A DNA stretch of 64,000 nucleotides from Streptomyces sp. NBC_00572. GTDB lineage: Bacteria > Actinomycetota > Actinomycetes > Streptomycetales > Streptomycetaceae. Shown here in pieces: positions 48,247-57,785 of this stretch. A model generated the notes under the pieces. That model did no database searches. It was not told the origin of the DNA and saw only the letters and a list, made by a program, of their open reading frames with translations. Each line of letters opens with the position of its first letter. Within the stretch, counting starts at the first letter, position 1. Location of the stretch: positions 124,001-188,000 of the forward strand of contig NZ_JAPENX010000001.1 of NCBI RefSeq assembly GCF_026341815.1. The letters are read 5' to 3'. The position numbers and the translations under genes are program-made.

Positions 48247-49247
48247 TCGCCGCGCTCCCCGCCCCGCTCGGCGCCCGCGGTCCCGACACCGTCGGTCGCG
48301 GCACCCGCGGTCTCCACGCCCGGAGTCCCGGCGACCGCACCGGTGTCCGGGCGTTCCTCCAGGTCCGAGAGCCACAGTCGTTGCAGCATGTGCCAGTCCT
48401 CCGGGTGGTCCGCGATGCCGCCGGCGAAGGCGTCTGCCAGCGCCTGTGTCATCACGGACGTCTTCTCGGCCCGTGTACCTGACTCGGGTACGTCGACGGG
48501 GGCGTGGATGCGCCCCCTCATGACCGCCGTCTCGTCGTACCAGAGCGTCACCGGCAGCAGCAGCGCGCCGGTCTGCTGGGCGAGTATCGCGGGTCCGGCC
48601 GGCATCCGCGCCGTGGCACCGAAGAAGGTGACCTCGGTGCCGGAGGCCGACAGGTCGCGGTCGGCGACCAGGCAGATCAGGCCGCCCGCCCGCAGCCGCC
48701 GCGCCAGCGTGCCGAAGGCGGAGCCCCCGGTGTGCGGCAGGACCTCCATGCCCAGGGACTCGCGGTAGGCGACGAAACGGTCGTACAGCGTCTCCGGCTT
48801 GAGCCGCTCCGCGACCGTCGTGAACGGCACGCCGAGGCAGCGGGTCACCCACACCCCGGCCAGGTCCCAGTTGGCCAGGTGCGGCAGCGCCAGGATGACC
48901 CCACGACCGGCGGCGAGGCCGTCCTGCAGATGGTGGACGTCCTTGATGTCCACCCCGCGCTCGACCTGCTCCGTACTCCAGGTCGGCAGCCGGAAGGACT
49001 CCATCCAGTACCGCATGTACGAGCGCATGCCGGCCTTCGACAGCTCGGCGAGCCGCTCGGGCGTGGCGTCCGGCACCACGCGCGCGAGGTTGGCCTCAAG
49101 GCGCAGGACGCTCTTGCCGCGCTTCTTCCACGCGAAGTCGGCGATCCGCCGGCCAAGGCCCGCGGCCACCGGCTCGGGCAGCTTCTTGACGGTCGCCCAG
49201 CCGGCTCCGTACAGCCCGTCGCTCAGCCTGTCCTTCAGCGTGCTCAT
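48243..49247 (-). CDS. Phosphatidylinositol mannoside acyltransferase (LpxL/HtrB family)
   Basis: Acylates the 6-position of the PIM mannose. The 334 residues have the HX4D catalytic motif HLANWD (near residue 123) and other family words such as GGLICLVADRDLSASGTEVTFFG. It overlaps pgsA upstream and pimA downstream by 4 bp each. The C-terminal 40 residues are Gly/Ala/Thr-rich and probably disordered. The gene order pgsA-acyltransferase-pimA matches Rv2612c-Rv2611c-Rv2610c as I recall it. Confidence 0.93.
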   Translation of the reverse strand: MSTLKDRLSDGLYGAGWATVKKLPEPVAAGLGRRIADFAWKKRGKSVLRLEANLARVVPDATPERLAELSKAGMRSYMRYWMESFRLPTWSTEQVERGVDIKDVHHLQDGLAAGRGVILALPHLANWDLAGVWVTRCLGVPFTTVAERLKPETLYDRFVAYRESLGMEVLPHTGGSAFGTLARRLRAGGLICLVADRDLSASGTEVTFFGATARMPAGPAILAQQTGALLLPVTLWYDETAVMRGRIHAPVDVPESGTRAEKTSVMTQALADAFAGGIADHPEDWHMLQRLWLSDLEERPDTGAVAGTPGVETAGAATDGVGTAGAERGGERGE

Positions 49248-49906
49248 GTCGCCGCCCCGTTCCCCCCGGCCGCGGCGGCGTCCGCCTCGGCCGATTCACG
49301 TCGTACGGTCACCACGCGCTGGCCCAGGGTGACGGCGCTGCCGACGGCCACGATCCACAGGGCGATCGGCAGCAGGACCTCGACCCCGGGGACGCCGAAC
49401 GTGTGGAGCCCGGCGAGGCCGGCGGCGACCAGCGAGATCACCAGGCGCTCGGCGCGTTCGATCAGACCGTTGACGGCGACGGGCAGGCCAATCGATTCAC
49501 CACGGGCCTTCGTGTACGACACGACCTGACCGCTCGCCAGGCAGAAGATCGCCACGGCGCACAGCACGTTGTCGTCGCCCTTGCCCGCGTACCAGAGCGC
49601 GAAGCCGCCGAAGATCGCGCCGTCGGCGACCCGGTCGAGCGTCGAGTCGAGGAAGGCGCCCCATCGGCTGGAGATCCCCGCCTGCCGGGCCATGTTGCCG
49701 TCGACGAGGTCGGAGAAGACGAAGAGGGTGATGACGATGGTGCCCCAGAAGAACTCCCCGCGGGGGAAGAAGACCAGCGCACCGGCCATCACTCCCGCCG
49801 TGCCGATGAGCGTGACCGCGTCGGGGCTGACGCCCCTGCGGAGCAGAAACGCGGCGAACGGTGTGAGGACACGCGTAAAAAATGCACGCGCGTACTTGTT
49901 CAGCAT
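49244..49906 (-). CDS. pgsA: CDP-alcohol phosphatidyltransferase, probably phosphatidylinositol phosphate synthase
   Basis: Makes phosphatidylinositol phosphate from CDP-diacylglycerol and inositol phosphate in actinobacteria. The 220 residues have about six transmembrane helices. The active-site signature D-G-x2-A-R-x8-G-x3-D-x3-D is exact (DLVDGNMARQ ... WGAFLDSTLDR, near residue 66). ATG at 49906, overlapping the acyltransferase. First of three PIM-synthesis genes. Another phosphatidyltransferase substrate is possible; context favours inositol phosphate. Confidence 0.9.
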   Translation of the reverse strand: MLNKYARAFFTRVLTPFAAFLLRRGVSPDAVTLIGTAGVMAGALVFFPRGEFFWGTIVITLFVFSDLVDGNMARQAGISSRWGAFLDSTLDRVADGAIFGGFALWYAGKGDDNVLCAVAIFCLASGQVVSYTKARGESIGLPVAVNGLIERAERLVISLVAAGLAGLHTFGVPGVEVLLPIALWIVAVGSAVTLGQRVVTVRRESAEADAAAAGGNGAAT

Positions 49907-50232
49907 GGCCTTCCCGAGGTTCGGTGGGCCGCGCGGCCCCTACGACCACCGGCTCACCCATCGTAGTCACGCGCGCCCCGGCGTACGGGCGGGCACCCGC
50001 CCCGCCGCGTCGGCGTCCCTCCGAGGGCCCTCCCGAGTACGACGTTTGGGCGTGTCGGGGCGCCGGAGAGGGCCTCGACGAGGCCCGCCGGGGTACGACG
50101 TATGGACGGCTCCTTGCGTCGGTGCAAAGCTCGAAGGACCACCGCGGGCACCCGCCGGAGCCGTACCGCGACACACCACTCCCCCGCGCCCGCGTCCCGC
50201 AGCGTCGTGCGAGCAGTCGGGAGGAACACATC
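49907..50232. promoter_or_regulatory. Divergent regulatory region between pgsA and the EF-G-like gene
   Basis: No gene is seen in these 326 bases. They hold a direct repeat GTACGACGTNTGG at 50037-50049 and 50093-50105. The second copy contains the 9-bp palindrome TACGACGTA and the first the near-palindrome TACGACGTT. Between them is a 7-bp hairpin (GGGCCTC at 50070-50076 with 50080-50086). This looks like paired operator or promoter elements for the two divergent genes. Confidence 0.45.
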
Positions 50233-52428
50233 ATGGGTGACAAGGCGAACACGGCAGCCGGAGCCGCCGGCAGGGCCTTGACGGCCGACCGGCCCACGGC
50301 CGTACGGAACGTGGTGCTGGTCGGCCACAGCGGATCGGGCAAGACGACCCTGGTCGAGGCGCTCGCGCAGACCGCCGGGGCGCTCAACCGGGCGGGCCGG
50401 GTCGAGGACGGCGGCACCGTCTCCGACTACGACGAGATCGAGCACCGCCAGCATCGCTCCGTACAGCTCTCCCTCGTCCCGGTCGGCTGGGACGGGTACA
50501 AGATCAACCTCCTCGACACCCCCGGGTACGCCGACTTCGTCGGGGAGCTGAGGGCCGGTCTGCGCGCGGCGGACGCGGCCCTCTTCGTCGTCTCGGCGGC
50601 CCAGGAGGCCGACGCGGTCGCCGCCTCCACCCGGATGATCTGGGAGGAGTGCGCCGCCGTCGGCATGCCCCGCGCCATCGTCGTGACCCACCTCGACACC
50701 GCCCGTACCGACTTCAGCGAACTGACCGCCGTCTGCGCCTCCCTCTTCGGCCACGACGACCCGGACGCCGTCCTCCCCCTCTACCTGCCGGTGCGCGGCG
50801 ACGAGGGTGCCGACGGGCACGCGCCCGCGACCGGTCTGGTCGGTCTGCTCTCGGAGCGGATCTTCGACTACTCCACGGGGGTACGGAAGGAGAGCCCGCC
50901 CGACGAGGAGCAGCGGGAACTCATCGCGGAGGCCCGCGCCCGGCTGATCGAGGGGATCATCGCCGAGAGCGAGGACGAGACCCTCATGGACCGCTACCTG
51001 GGCGGCGAGCCGATCGATGTGAAGACGCTCGTCGGCGACCTGGAGAAGGCCGTCGCCCGGGGCGCCTTCCATCCGGTGCTCGCTGCCGCGCCCGCCGCCG
51101 ACGGCGGTACGCAGGGCCTCGGCACCCTCGAACTCCTCGAACTCATCACCGGCGGCTTCCCCTCCCCCCTGGAGCACGAGCCGCCCGCCGTGACCACCCC
51201 GGACGGCCGGCCCCGGCCCCCGATCACCTGCGATCCCGAGGGCCCCCTGGTCGCCGAGGTCGTGAAGACCGCCGCCGATCCCTATGTGGGCCGGGTCTCC
51301 CTGGTCCGGGTCTTCTCCGGCACCCTGCGCCCCGACGAGACCGTGCATGTCTCGGGTCACGGCCTCGCCGACCGGGGCCACGAGGACCACGATGTCGACG
51401 AACGCATCGGCGGTCTCACCTCCCCGTTCGGCAAGCAGCAGCGGCCCATGTCCCACTGCATCGCCGGGGACCTGGCCTGCGTGGCCCGGCTGGGGCGCGC
51501 CGAGACGGGCGACACGATCTCCGCGAAGGATGATCCGCTCCTGATGGAGCCGTGGACGATGCCGGAGCCGTTGCTCCCGCTCGCGGTCCAGGCCCACGGG
51601 AAGGCGGACGAGGACCGGCTCTCGCAGGGCCTGGCGCGGCTGGTCGCCGAGGATCCGACGCTGCGTCTCGAACAGAACCAGGACACCCGGCAGGTGGTGC
51701 TGTGGTGCCTGGGAGAGGCCCACCAGGACGTCGTCCTCGAACGCCTCCGCGGCCGGTACGGGGTCCAGGTCGACGCCGTGCCGTACAAGGTGGCGCTGCG
51801 CGAGACCTTCGGCGGCGCCTCGGCCGGCCGGGGCCGGCACGTCAAACAGTCCGGCGGCCACGGCCAGTACGCCATCTGCGAGATCGACGTGGAGCCGCTC
51901 CCGCCGGGCAGCGGCATCGAGTTCGTCGACAAGGTGGTCGGCGGGTCGGTCCCCCGCCAGTTCATCCCCTCGGTCGAGAAGGGCGTACGGGCCCAGGCCG
52001 CGCGGGGTGTCGCCGCGGGCTATCCGCTCGTCGACATCCGGGTCACCCTGCGGGACGGCAAGGCCCACTCGGTGGACTCCTCCGACGCCGCTTTCCAGAC
52101 GGCCGGGGCGCTCGCGCTGCGCGAGGCGGCGGCCGAGGTCGCCGTCCACCTCCTGGAGCCGGTCGCCGAGGTCCAGGTCCTGGTGCCCGACGAGTACGTC
52201 GGTCCCGTGATGAGCGATCTGTCGGGGCGGCGCGGCCGGGTCGTCGGCACCGACCAGGCCGGACCCGGGCGGACCCTGGTCAGGGCCGAGGTGCCGGAGA
52301 TCGAGATCGGGCGGTACGCGATCGATCTGCGGTCCGTTTCGCACGGCACCGGCCGGTTCGACCGTACGTACGCCCGGCACGAGCCGATGCCGCCGCATCT
52401 CGCCGAGAAGATCCGTGAACAGGCCTGA
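50233..52428 (+). CDS. EF-G-like translational GTPase with altered G4 motif
   Basis: The 731 residues have all five EF-G domains: G1 GHSGSGKTT (31-39), G3 DTPGYADF (95-102), domain II (about 320-420), and domains III-V (VRETFGGASAGRGRHVKQSGGHGQY region near 525; C-terminal RGRVVGTDQAGPG). In the guanine-specificity G4 motif NKxD is replaced by T152-H-L-D155. Such EF-G2-type proteins occur in actinobacteria besides normal FusA; translocation activity is doubtful. ATG at 50233 with GGGAGG about 9 bases before. It is preceded by the repeat-bearing divergent region and ends in a terminator. Confidence 0.9.
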   Translation: MGDKANTAAGAAGRALTADRPTAVRNVVLVGHSGSGKTTLVEALAQTAGALNRAGRVEDGGTVSDYDEIEHRQHRSVQLSLVPVGWDGYKINLLDTPGYADFVGELRAGLRAADAALFVVSAAQEADAVAASTRMIWEECAAVGMPRAIVVTHLDTARTDFSELTAVCASLFGHDDPDAVLPLYLPVRGDEGADGHAPATGLVGLLSERIFDYSTGVRKESPPDEEQRELIAEARARLIEGIIAESEDETLMDRYLGGEPIDVKTLVGDLEKAVARGAFHPVLAAAPAADGGTQGLGTLELLELITGGFPSPLEHEPPAVTTPDGRPRPPITCDPEGPLVAEVVKTAADPYVGRVSLVRVFSGTLRPDETVHVSGHGLADRGHEDHDVDERIGGLTSPFGKQQRPMSHCIAGDLACVARLGRAETGDTISAKDDPLLMEPWTMPEPLLPLAVQAHGKADEDRLSQGLARLVAEDPTLRLEQNQDTRQVVLWCLGEAHQDVVLERLRGRYGVQVDAVPYKVALRETFGGASAGRGRHVKQSGGHGQYAICEIDVEPLPPGSGIEFVDKVVGGSVPRQFIPSVEKGVRAQAARGVAAGYPLVDIRVTLRDGKAHSVDSSDAAFQTAGALALREAAAEVAVHLLEPVAEVQVLVPDEYVGPVMSDLSGRRGRVVGTDQAGPGRTLVRAEVPEIEIGRYAIDLRSVSHGTGRFDRTYARHEPMPPHLAEKIREQA

Positions 52429-52463
52429 AACAGCGCCTGATTGACGGAGTGACAGCTGATCCC

Positions 52464-52489
52464 GTTCGCCCGGCGCATGCCGGGCGAAC
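52464..52489 (+). terminator. Terminator after the EF-G-like gene
   Basis: An 11-bp perfect stem (52464-52474 with 52479-52489), loop GCAT, starts 36 bp after the stop. Only a weak T-rich tail follows. Confidence 0.7.
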
Positions 52490-52616
52490 GTCATTCGGCC
52501 GTCGGTATCCACAGGCAGTGACGCAGACGACGGTCCCCGGTTACGCTGTGGTGCCCAGCTCAGAAGGTGTGCGGGGCGCGGCAGTTGGGAACAGCCCGCA
52601 CAGATACTCGCGCGCG

Positions 52617-54275
52617 ATGGGGGCGGCAGTGGCTTTCGATGGCTTCGGACCCGGGGCTCAGGTCCCCCTCACGGGCTCCGGCGGTGGCACGGGGGCGACG
52701 AACGCGCTCGCGTCCGCCGCATACCGGGACAGCCCGCTCAAGACGATTCAGGAGGCCGACAACGACCTCTACAAGACAGCCGTCAAGGGCGGGAAGTGGG
52801 AGAAGCTCTTCCGTCCCGACCTCGGTGAGGCCTTCTCCCGCGCCGTCCAGGTCCGCATGCTCGGCGGTGGCCGCAAGGCCCTGATCCAGTCCTTCGGCGC
52901 GGAACCGCAGCCGGTGGTCGAGCACGCGCTCGCGGCCACCCACATCCGCCGGCAGCGCGATGCCCGGCTGACCATGGTCACCTTCGTCTTCGGTGTCCTC
53001 TTCCTGCCCGGTCTGCTGCTCTGGCTCGGCGTCGTCCACCTTCGCCGGATCGCCGCCGGCTCCGAGAACAAGCGGACCAGTGTGGTCGGCTCGGCCCTCC
53101 TGTGGGCGGCCGGGATCTTCGCCGTGCTCGTCCTGCTCAAGCTGCCCTTCGACGGGATCCTGCCGAACTATCTGCGCGCCATGATCGTGGCGCCGGTCGT
53201 CGGCTGGTTCCTCGCCCGCCGGATCTGCGACAGGTCCGCGGTCGACCTGCGGGAGCGCTGGGCCGCCCTGCTCAGCGGCGGCGGCGTCGGCCCCCAGGTG
53301 CCGAAGTCCGTTCCCCACGACCCCGCCGAGAAGTCGGCGGAGGAGCTCCGGCTGAACCTGGAGAAGCTCTCCGCCGAGCAGCAGTCCAACATCGCCTTCT
53401 ACGCCGGCGGCAAGGGAATCCTCGGTCTGGGCACCCGCTGGGGCAGCTGGACGCTCGCCGAGGAGCTCGTCCCCCAGGCCGGCCGGGAGATCCACGACTT
53501 CCGCGCCTGGGACGTCGTCCGCAAGATCCACGACCAACTCACGCTCCTGGAGCGCGGTTCCCTCAAGACCGGCTTCCCGAAGCCGACCGTCAAGCACTGG
53601 ATCGTCTCCGCGGTCGGCGAGGGCGCCGACGAGGTCACCCGCCCCGAGGGCGACAACATCGTCCACTTCCAGGTCAAGCCGCACGAGATACAGCGCATCT
53701 GCAACGACCAGCAGTTCGGCGCGGGCAACCGCCACTACCTCGGCGTGCAGTTCACCCTCTGGGACGGGAACCTCGTCCTCACGATGATGGTGACGGTGAC
53801 CTCGCTCCATCACACGCTCCGGGTCGAGGTCACCGGCCACGCGCTGGGTCCCGTCCACGGCCTCTTCACCACGAAGCCGAAGGCGAAGACCAAGGAGGTC
53901 TCCAAGACCGTCCGCTTCTGGGAGACGAAGGAGATCCAGCAGCCGCTCCTGGAGACCGACGACATCGTCCGGCTCGCGGTGCGCGCCCCGCTCACCTGGT
54001 ACCCGCCGGTCCTGGAGTTCCTCGGCGGCAAGATGGTCCTGCCCGAGCCCTTCGGGCTGCGGCACGTCTGGGCCGGTCCGCTCTGGAAGAACCGCTTCAT
54101 GGCCGACGACGCCATACGGATGGCGACGCCGGTGCTCCGGGCGGTCCACTCGGCGACCGTCAAGATGCTCGACGACCACGGCGTGGACACGGAGCGCTTC
54201 ACCAACCGCTCGCTGTTCCTCAGCGGCGCCGTCCAGGACCCGGGCCCGAAGAAGGCCGACGTCTACGACGCGTGA
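52617..54275 (+). CDS. Conserved two-helix membrane protein of unknown function
   Basis: The 552 residues start with a Gly-rich stretch. Two hydrophobic helices follow, about residues 118-145 (TFVFGVLFLPGLLLWLGVV) and 155-200 (SALLWAAGIFAVLVLLKLPFDG, LRAMIVAPVVGWFLA). Then comes a long soluble, mainly cytoplasmic region with no family motif I recognise. Start ATG at 52617 is chosen; GTG at 52629 (VAFDGFG) is also possible and has a GGGGGCGG stretch close before. TGACG-like -35 at 52518 and TACGCT at 52542 could be its promoter. It follows the EF-G-like gene. Confidence 0.75.
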   Translation: MGAAVAFDGFGPGAQVPLTGSGGGTGATNALASAAYRDSPLKTIQEADNDLYKTAVKGGKWEKLFRPDLGEAFSRAVQVRMLGGGRKALIQSFGAEPQPVVEHALAATHIRRQRDARLTMVTFVFGVLFLPGLLLWLGVVHLRRIAAGSENKRTSVVGSALLWAAGIFAVLVLLKLPFDGILPNYLRAMIVAPVVGWFLARRICDRSAVDLRERWAALLSGGGVGPQVPKSVPHDPAEKSAEELRLNLEKLSAEQQSNIAFYAGGKGILGLGTRWGSWTLAEELVPQAGREIHDFRAWDVVRKIHDQLTLLERGSLKTGFPKPTVKHWIVSAVGEGADEVTRPEGDNIVHFQVKPHEIQRICNDQQFGAGNRHYLGVQFTLWDGNLVLTMMVTVTSLHHTLRVEVTGHALGPVHGLFTTKPKAKTKEVSKTVRFWETKEIQQPLLETDDIVRLAVRAPLTWYPPVLEFLGGKMVLPEPFGLRHVWAGPLWKNRFMADDAIRMATPVLRAVHSATVKMLDDHGVDTERFTNRSLFLSGAVQDPGPKKADVYDA

Positions 54276-54280
54276 CGGGC

Positions 54281-54333
54281 CGTACGGCGAAGGGCCCGGG
54301 TCCACCCACGGTGGCCCGGGCCCTTCGCGTACG
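54281..54333. terminator. Bidirectional terminator between the membrane protein and HIT genes
   Basis: A 14-bp stem (54287-54300 with 54315-54328), with a further 5-bp outer stem and an inner CCACC/GGTGG pair. It lies between two convergent genes, 5 bp after one stop and 3 bp after the other. Confidence 0.8.
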
Positions 54334-54335
54334 GA

Positions 54336-54887
54336 TCAGATGCCGGACGGCCAGGCGTCGGCCAGCATCTTCCGGGTGTCCGCGAGGAGCTGCGGCAGCA
54401 CCTTGGTGTGACCGACGACCGGCATGAAGTTCGTGTCCCCGCCCCAGCGCGGCACCACGTGCTGGTGCAGATGCGCGGCGATCCCGGCACCGGCGACGGC
54501 GCCCTGGTTCATGCCGATGTTGAAGCCGTGCGCACCGGAGGCCGCCCGCAGCGCGACCATCGCGCGCTTGGTGAAGTCGGCCAGTTCCGCCGTCTCCGCC
54601 GCGTCCAGGTCCGTGTAGTCGGCGACGTGACGGTAGGGGACGACCATCAGGTGACCGCCGTTGTACGGGTACAGGTTGAGGACCGTGTACACGCTCTGGC
54701 CACGGGCGATCACCAGACCGTCCTCGTCCGACTTCGACGGAATCGAGCAGAACGGACAGCCGTCCTCGGCGCCTGGTCCGGTCGGCTTGTTCTCGCCCTG
54801 GATGTACGCCATCCGATGAGGCGTCCACAGGCGCTGGAACGCGTCCCGCGTCCCCACTCCGATCTGCTGCTCCGGCTCAGTCGTCAT
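54336..54887 (-). CDS. HIT-family nucleotide hydrolase/transferase
   Basis: Histidine-triad enzyme, probably an Ap4A phosphorylase-type protein as for the M. tuberculosis homologue Rv2613c. The 183 residues have the triad H139-L-H141-Q-H143 and a small CPFC pair (near residue 44), which may bind zinc. Start ATG at 54887 (MTTEPEQQ); an ATG at 54899 gives four more residues. TATGCT, overlapping that region, could be a -10 making the mRNA leaderless. In M. tuberculosis this gene directly precedes pgsA; here two plus-strand genes intervene. Confidence 0.92.
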   Translation of the reverse strand: MTTEPEQQIGVGTRDAFQRLWTPHRMAYIQGENKPTGPGAEDGCPFCSIPSKSDEDGLVIARGQSVYTVLNLYPYNGGHLMVVPYRHVADYTDLDAAETAELADFTKRAMVALRAASGAHGFNIGMNQGAVAGAGIAAHLHQHVVPRWGGDTNFMPVVGHTKVLPQLLADTRKMLADAWPSGI

Positions 54888-54964
54888 GCTGTGCAGCATA
54901 TTGCGTCGCCCGTTCGGAACGTGTCGTCGGGGCGGAAGATCCATGCAGCGGCCATGCTGATCCG

Positions 54965-55642
54965 ATGGACGCGAGGCCGGAGAAGCAGGAGCGCTGGGAC
55001 CGTCGCATGGAGGTACCACTCGCGGTGGCATCCCTGCTCTTCCTCGCCGGGTACACGGTGCGGGTGCTCGCCCACGGCATGGACCAGGTCTGGCTGGACC
55101 TCTGCCTGGCGGTCACGCTCGGGGCGTGGGGCGTCTTCATCGTCGACTACGTGGTGCGGCTCCGGCTCAGCGGCCTCGGTCCACTGCGCTTCGTCCGCGC
55201 GCACCTCCTGGGCACGATCGTGCTGCTGCTGCCGCTGCTGCGGCCGCTGCAGATGGTGAAGATCTACGACCGGATCCAGCGCCGCCGCGACAAGCCGCGC
55301 CTGACCCTCTACGCCCGCGTCATGGCCTACTGCAGCCTCACGGTCAGCCTGCTCGGTTTCGCGGGCGCGCTCGGCGTCTACCAGCACGAGCGCGGCGCCT
55401 CGGGGGCCACGATCCGCACCTTCGGCGACGCCCTCTGGTGGGCCGCCGAGACGCTGACGACGGTGGGCTACGGCGACGTCACCCCGGTGACCATGACCGG
55501 CCGGTTCATCGCGGTGGGCATGATGGCGTGCGGAGTCGCCCTGATCGGAGCTGTCACGGGTTCGTTCTCGTCCTGGCTGATCCAGACGTTCACGCGGGAG
55601 GACGAGAAGAGGCCCCCGGGTGGTACCCCGGGGGCCTCCTGA
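54965..55642 (+). CDS. Potassium channel family protein
   Basis: The 225 residues have hydrophobic segments near 18-36, 43-63, 78-95 and 120-140, a pore loop and a last helix near 180-208. The selectivity filter is exact: T-L-T-T-V-G-Y-G-D (163-171). The helix near 78-105 is followed by several Arg/Lys, but no regular voltage-sensing repeat is clear. ATG at 54965. The gene is divergent from the HIT gene and ends in a hairpin overlapping its last codons. Confidence 0.93.
   Translation: MDARPEKQERWDRRMEVPLAVASLLFLAGYTVRVLAHGMDQVWLDLCLAVTLGAWGVFIVDYVVRLRLSGLGPLRFVRAHLLGTIVLLLPLLRPLQMVKIYDRIQRRRDKPRLTLYARVMAYCSLTVSLLGFAGALGVYQHERGASGATIRTFGDALWWAAETLTTVGYGDVTPVTMTGRFIAVGMMACGVALIGAVTGSFSSWLIQTFTREDEKRPPGGTPGAS
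55609..55638. terminator. Hairpin between the channel gene and thrS
   Basis: A 12-bp perfect stem (55609-55620 with 55627-55638) made of GAGGCCCCCGGG. It lies in the last codons of the channel gene and 22 bp after the thrS stop, so it can serve both convergent transcripts. Confidence 0.65.
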
Positions 55643-55660
55643 GCCCGTGCGATCGGCGGG

Positions 55661-57637
55661 TCAGACCTGGACGCGGTCCTCGACGATCTTGGCGATCTTG
55701 GCGATGGCCTCGTCGACGGGGATGCCGTTCTCCTGCGAACCGTCGCGGTAGCGGAAGGAGACGGCGCCGGCGGCCATGTCCTCGTCACCCGCGATGATCA
55801 TGAACGGGACCTTCTGCTTCTGCGCGTTCCGGATCTTCTTCTGCATCCGGTCCGAGGAGGAGTCGACGTCCACCCGCAGGCCCTGCTTCTTCGCCTTGGC
55901 GGCGAACTCGTGCAGGTAGTCGACGTGCGCGTCGCCGATCGGGATGCCGGTCGCCTGGACGGGCGCCAGCCACGGCGGCATCGCACCCGCGTAGTGCTCC
56001 AGGAGCACCGCGAAGAAGCGCTCGATCGAGCCGAACAGCGCGCGGTGGATCATGACCGGGCGCTGCTTGGTGCCGTCCGGGGAGGTGTACTCCAGGTCGA
56101 AGCGCTCCGGCAGGTTGAAGTCGAGCTGCACGGTCGACATCTGCCAGGTGCGGCCGATGGCGTCGCGCGCCTGCACCGAGATCTTCGGGCCGTAGAACGC
56201 GGCGCCGCCCGGGTCGGGGGTCAGCGGGAGGCCCTGCTTCTCGGCGACCTGCTGGAGGACCGCGGTGGCCTCCTCCCAGATCTCGTCCGAGCCGACGAAC
56301 TTCTCCGGGTCCTTGGTGGACAGCTCCAGGTAGAAGTCGGTCAGACCGTAGTCACGGAGCAGGTTCAGGACGAAGGTGAGGGTCTTGTCGAGCTCCTCCG
56401 CCATCTGCTCCTTGGTGCAGTAGATGTGCGCGTCGTCCTGGGTGAAGCCGCGGGCGCGGGTCAGGCCGTGCACGACGCCGGACTTCTCGTACCGGTACAC
56501 GGTGCCGAACTCGAAGAGGCGCAGCGGAAGTTCACGGTACGAACGGCCGCGCGCGTCGAAGATCAGGTTGTGCATCGGGCAGTTCATGGGCTTGAGGTAG
56601 TAGTCCACGCCCTCGTCGAGCTGCATGGGGGGGTACATGCCCTCGGCGTACCAGTCGAGGTGGCCCGACTTCTCGAACAGCTTGCCCTTGGTGGCGTGCG
56701 GCGAGTAGACGAACTCGTAGCCCTCCTCCTCGTGGCGCTTGCGCGAGTAGTCCTCCATGACCCGGCGGATGATGCCGCCCTTGGGGTGGAAGACGGCGAG
56801 GCCGGAGCCGATCTCGTCCGGGATGGAGAAGAGGTCCAGCTCGTTGCCGAGCTTGCGGTGGTCGCGCTTCTCGGCCTCGGCGAGGAAGTCGAGGTGGGCC
56901 TTCAGCTCCTCCTTCGACGGCCAGGCGGTGCCGTAGATGCGCTGGAGCATCGGGTTCTTCTCGCTGCCGCGCCAGTAGGCGGCGGCGTTGCGCATCAGCT
57001 TGAACGCCGGGATGTTCCGGGTGGTGGGCAGGTGCGGACCGCGGCAGAGGTCCTTCCAGCACAGGTCGCCGGTCTTGGCGTCGAGGTTGTCGTAGATGGT
57101 CAGCTCGCCGCCGCCCACCTCGACGTTGGCGCCGTCGTCGGTCGACGCGGAGCCCTTGATGCCGATGAGCTCCAGCTTGTACGGCTCGTCCGCCAGCTCG
57201 GCGCGGGCGTCCTCGTCGGTCACCACGCGGCGGGCGAAGCGCTGGCCGCGCTTCTGGATCTCCTGCATCTTCTTCTCGATGACCTTGAGGTCCTCGGGAG
57301 TGAAGGGCTTCTCGACGTCGAAGTCGTAGTAGAAGCCGTCCCGGACCGGCGGGCCGATGCCCAGCTTGGCCTCGGGGAAGAGCTCCTGCACGGCCTGGGC
57401 CATGACGTGCGCGGTCGAGTGGCGCAGGATGTCGAGACCGTCCGGGGAGGAGATCTCGACGCCCTCGACGACGTCGCCGTCGGAGAGCTCGTACGACAGG
57501 TCCTTCAGGTCGCCGCCGACGCGGGCGGCGATGATGGTGCGGTCGTCGGCGAACAGGGCGCCGGCGGTGGTGCCCGCGCTCACCGCCCTCTCCTCTGCTT
57601 CCGAGGCGGACTGGACGGTCACACGGACATCAGACAC
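55661..57637 (-). CDS. thrS: Threonyl-tRNA synthetase
   Basis: Charges tRNA-Thr. The 658 residues contain TGS-like N-terminus ([21 protein letters not shown]), editing domain ([16 protein letters not shown]), class II core with zinc ligands in MNCPMHN and others, motif 2 ([21 protein letters not shown]), motif 3 ([17 protein letters not shown]) and the anticodon domain from about residue 560. The start is GTG at 57637 with GGAG 5 bases before; ATG at 57652 would overlap that site. Length fits Streptomyces homologues as I recall. Confidence 0.97.
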   Translation of the reverse strand: MSDVRVTVQSASEAEERAVSAGTTAGALFADDRTIIAARVGGDLKDLSYELSDGDVVEGVEISSPDGLDILRHSTAHVMAQAVQELFPEAKLGIGPPVRDGFYYDFDVEKPFTPEDLKVIEKKMQEIQKRGQRFARRVVTDEDARAELADEPYKLELIGIKGSASTDDGANVEVGGGELTIYDNLDAKTGDLCWKDLCRGPHLPTTRNIPAFKLMRNAAAYWRGSEKNPMLQRIYGTAWPSKEELKAHLDFLAEAEKRDHRKLGNELDLFSIPDEIGSGLAVFHPKGGIIRRVMEDYSRKRHEEEGYEFVYSPHATKGKLFEKSGHLDWYAEGMYPPMQLDEGVDYYLKPMNCPMHNLIFDARGRSYRELPLRLFEFGTVYRYEKSGVVHGLTRARGFTQDDAHIYCTKEQMAEELDKTLTFVLNLLRDYGLTDFYLELSTKDPEKFVGSDEIWEEATAVLQQVAEKQGLPLTPDPGGAAFYGPKISVQARDAIGRTWQMSTVQLDFNLPERFDLEYTSPDGTKQRPVMIHRALFGSIERFFAVLLEHYAGAMPPWLAPVQATGIPIGDAHVDYLHEFAAKAKKQGLRVDVDSSSDRMQKKIRNAQKQKVPFMIIAGDEDMAAGAVSFRYRDGSQENGIPVDEAIAKIAKIVEDRVQV

Positions 57638-57785
57638 GGGTACTCCGTACATAGGGGCGCAAGCAGACACGAGGTGCCGGCGCCGGCGATGCGCGACAGA
57701 GACGAGGTGCCGCGCACCGCTGATCCTACCGAGGGGACCGACCCGCCCGCGAAAGGGTTTCCCCCAGGTCGTGCCGGGTCCGGCG

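Noticed and set aside
50004..52512. Long minus-strand frame opposite the EF-G-like gene
   Set aside because: The plus-strand frame has a ribosome site and a full EF-G domain set; the minus frame is low-complexity antisense.
57638..57785. T-box riboswitch before thrS
   Set aside because: I could not find the conserved T-box sequence or a specifier-loop/antiterminator arrangement in the 148 bases upstream.
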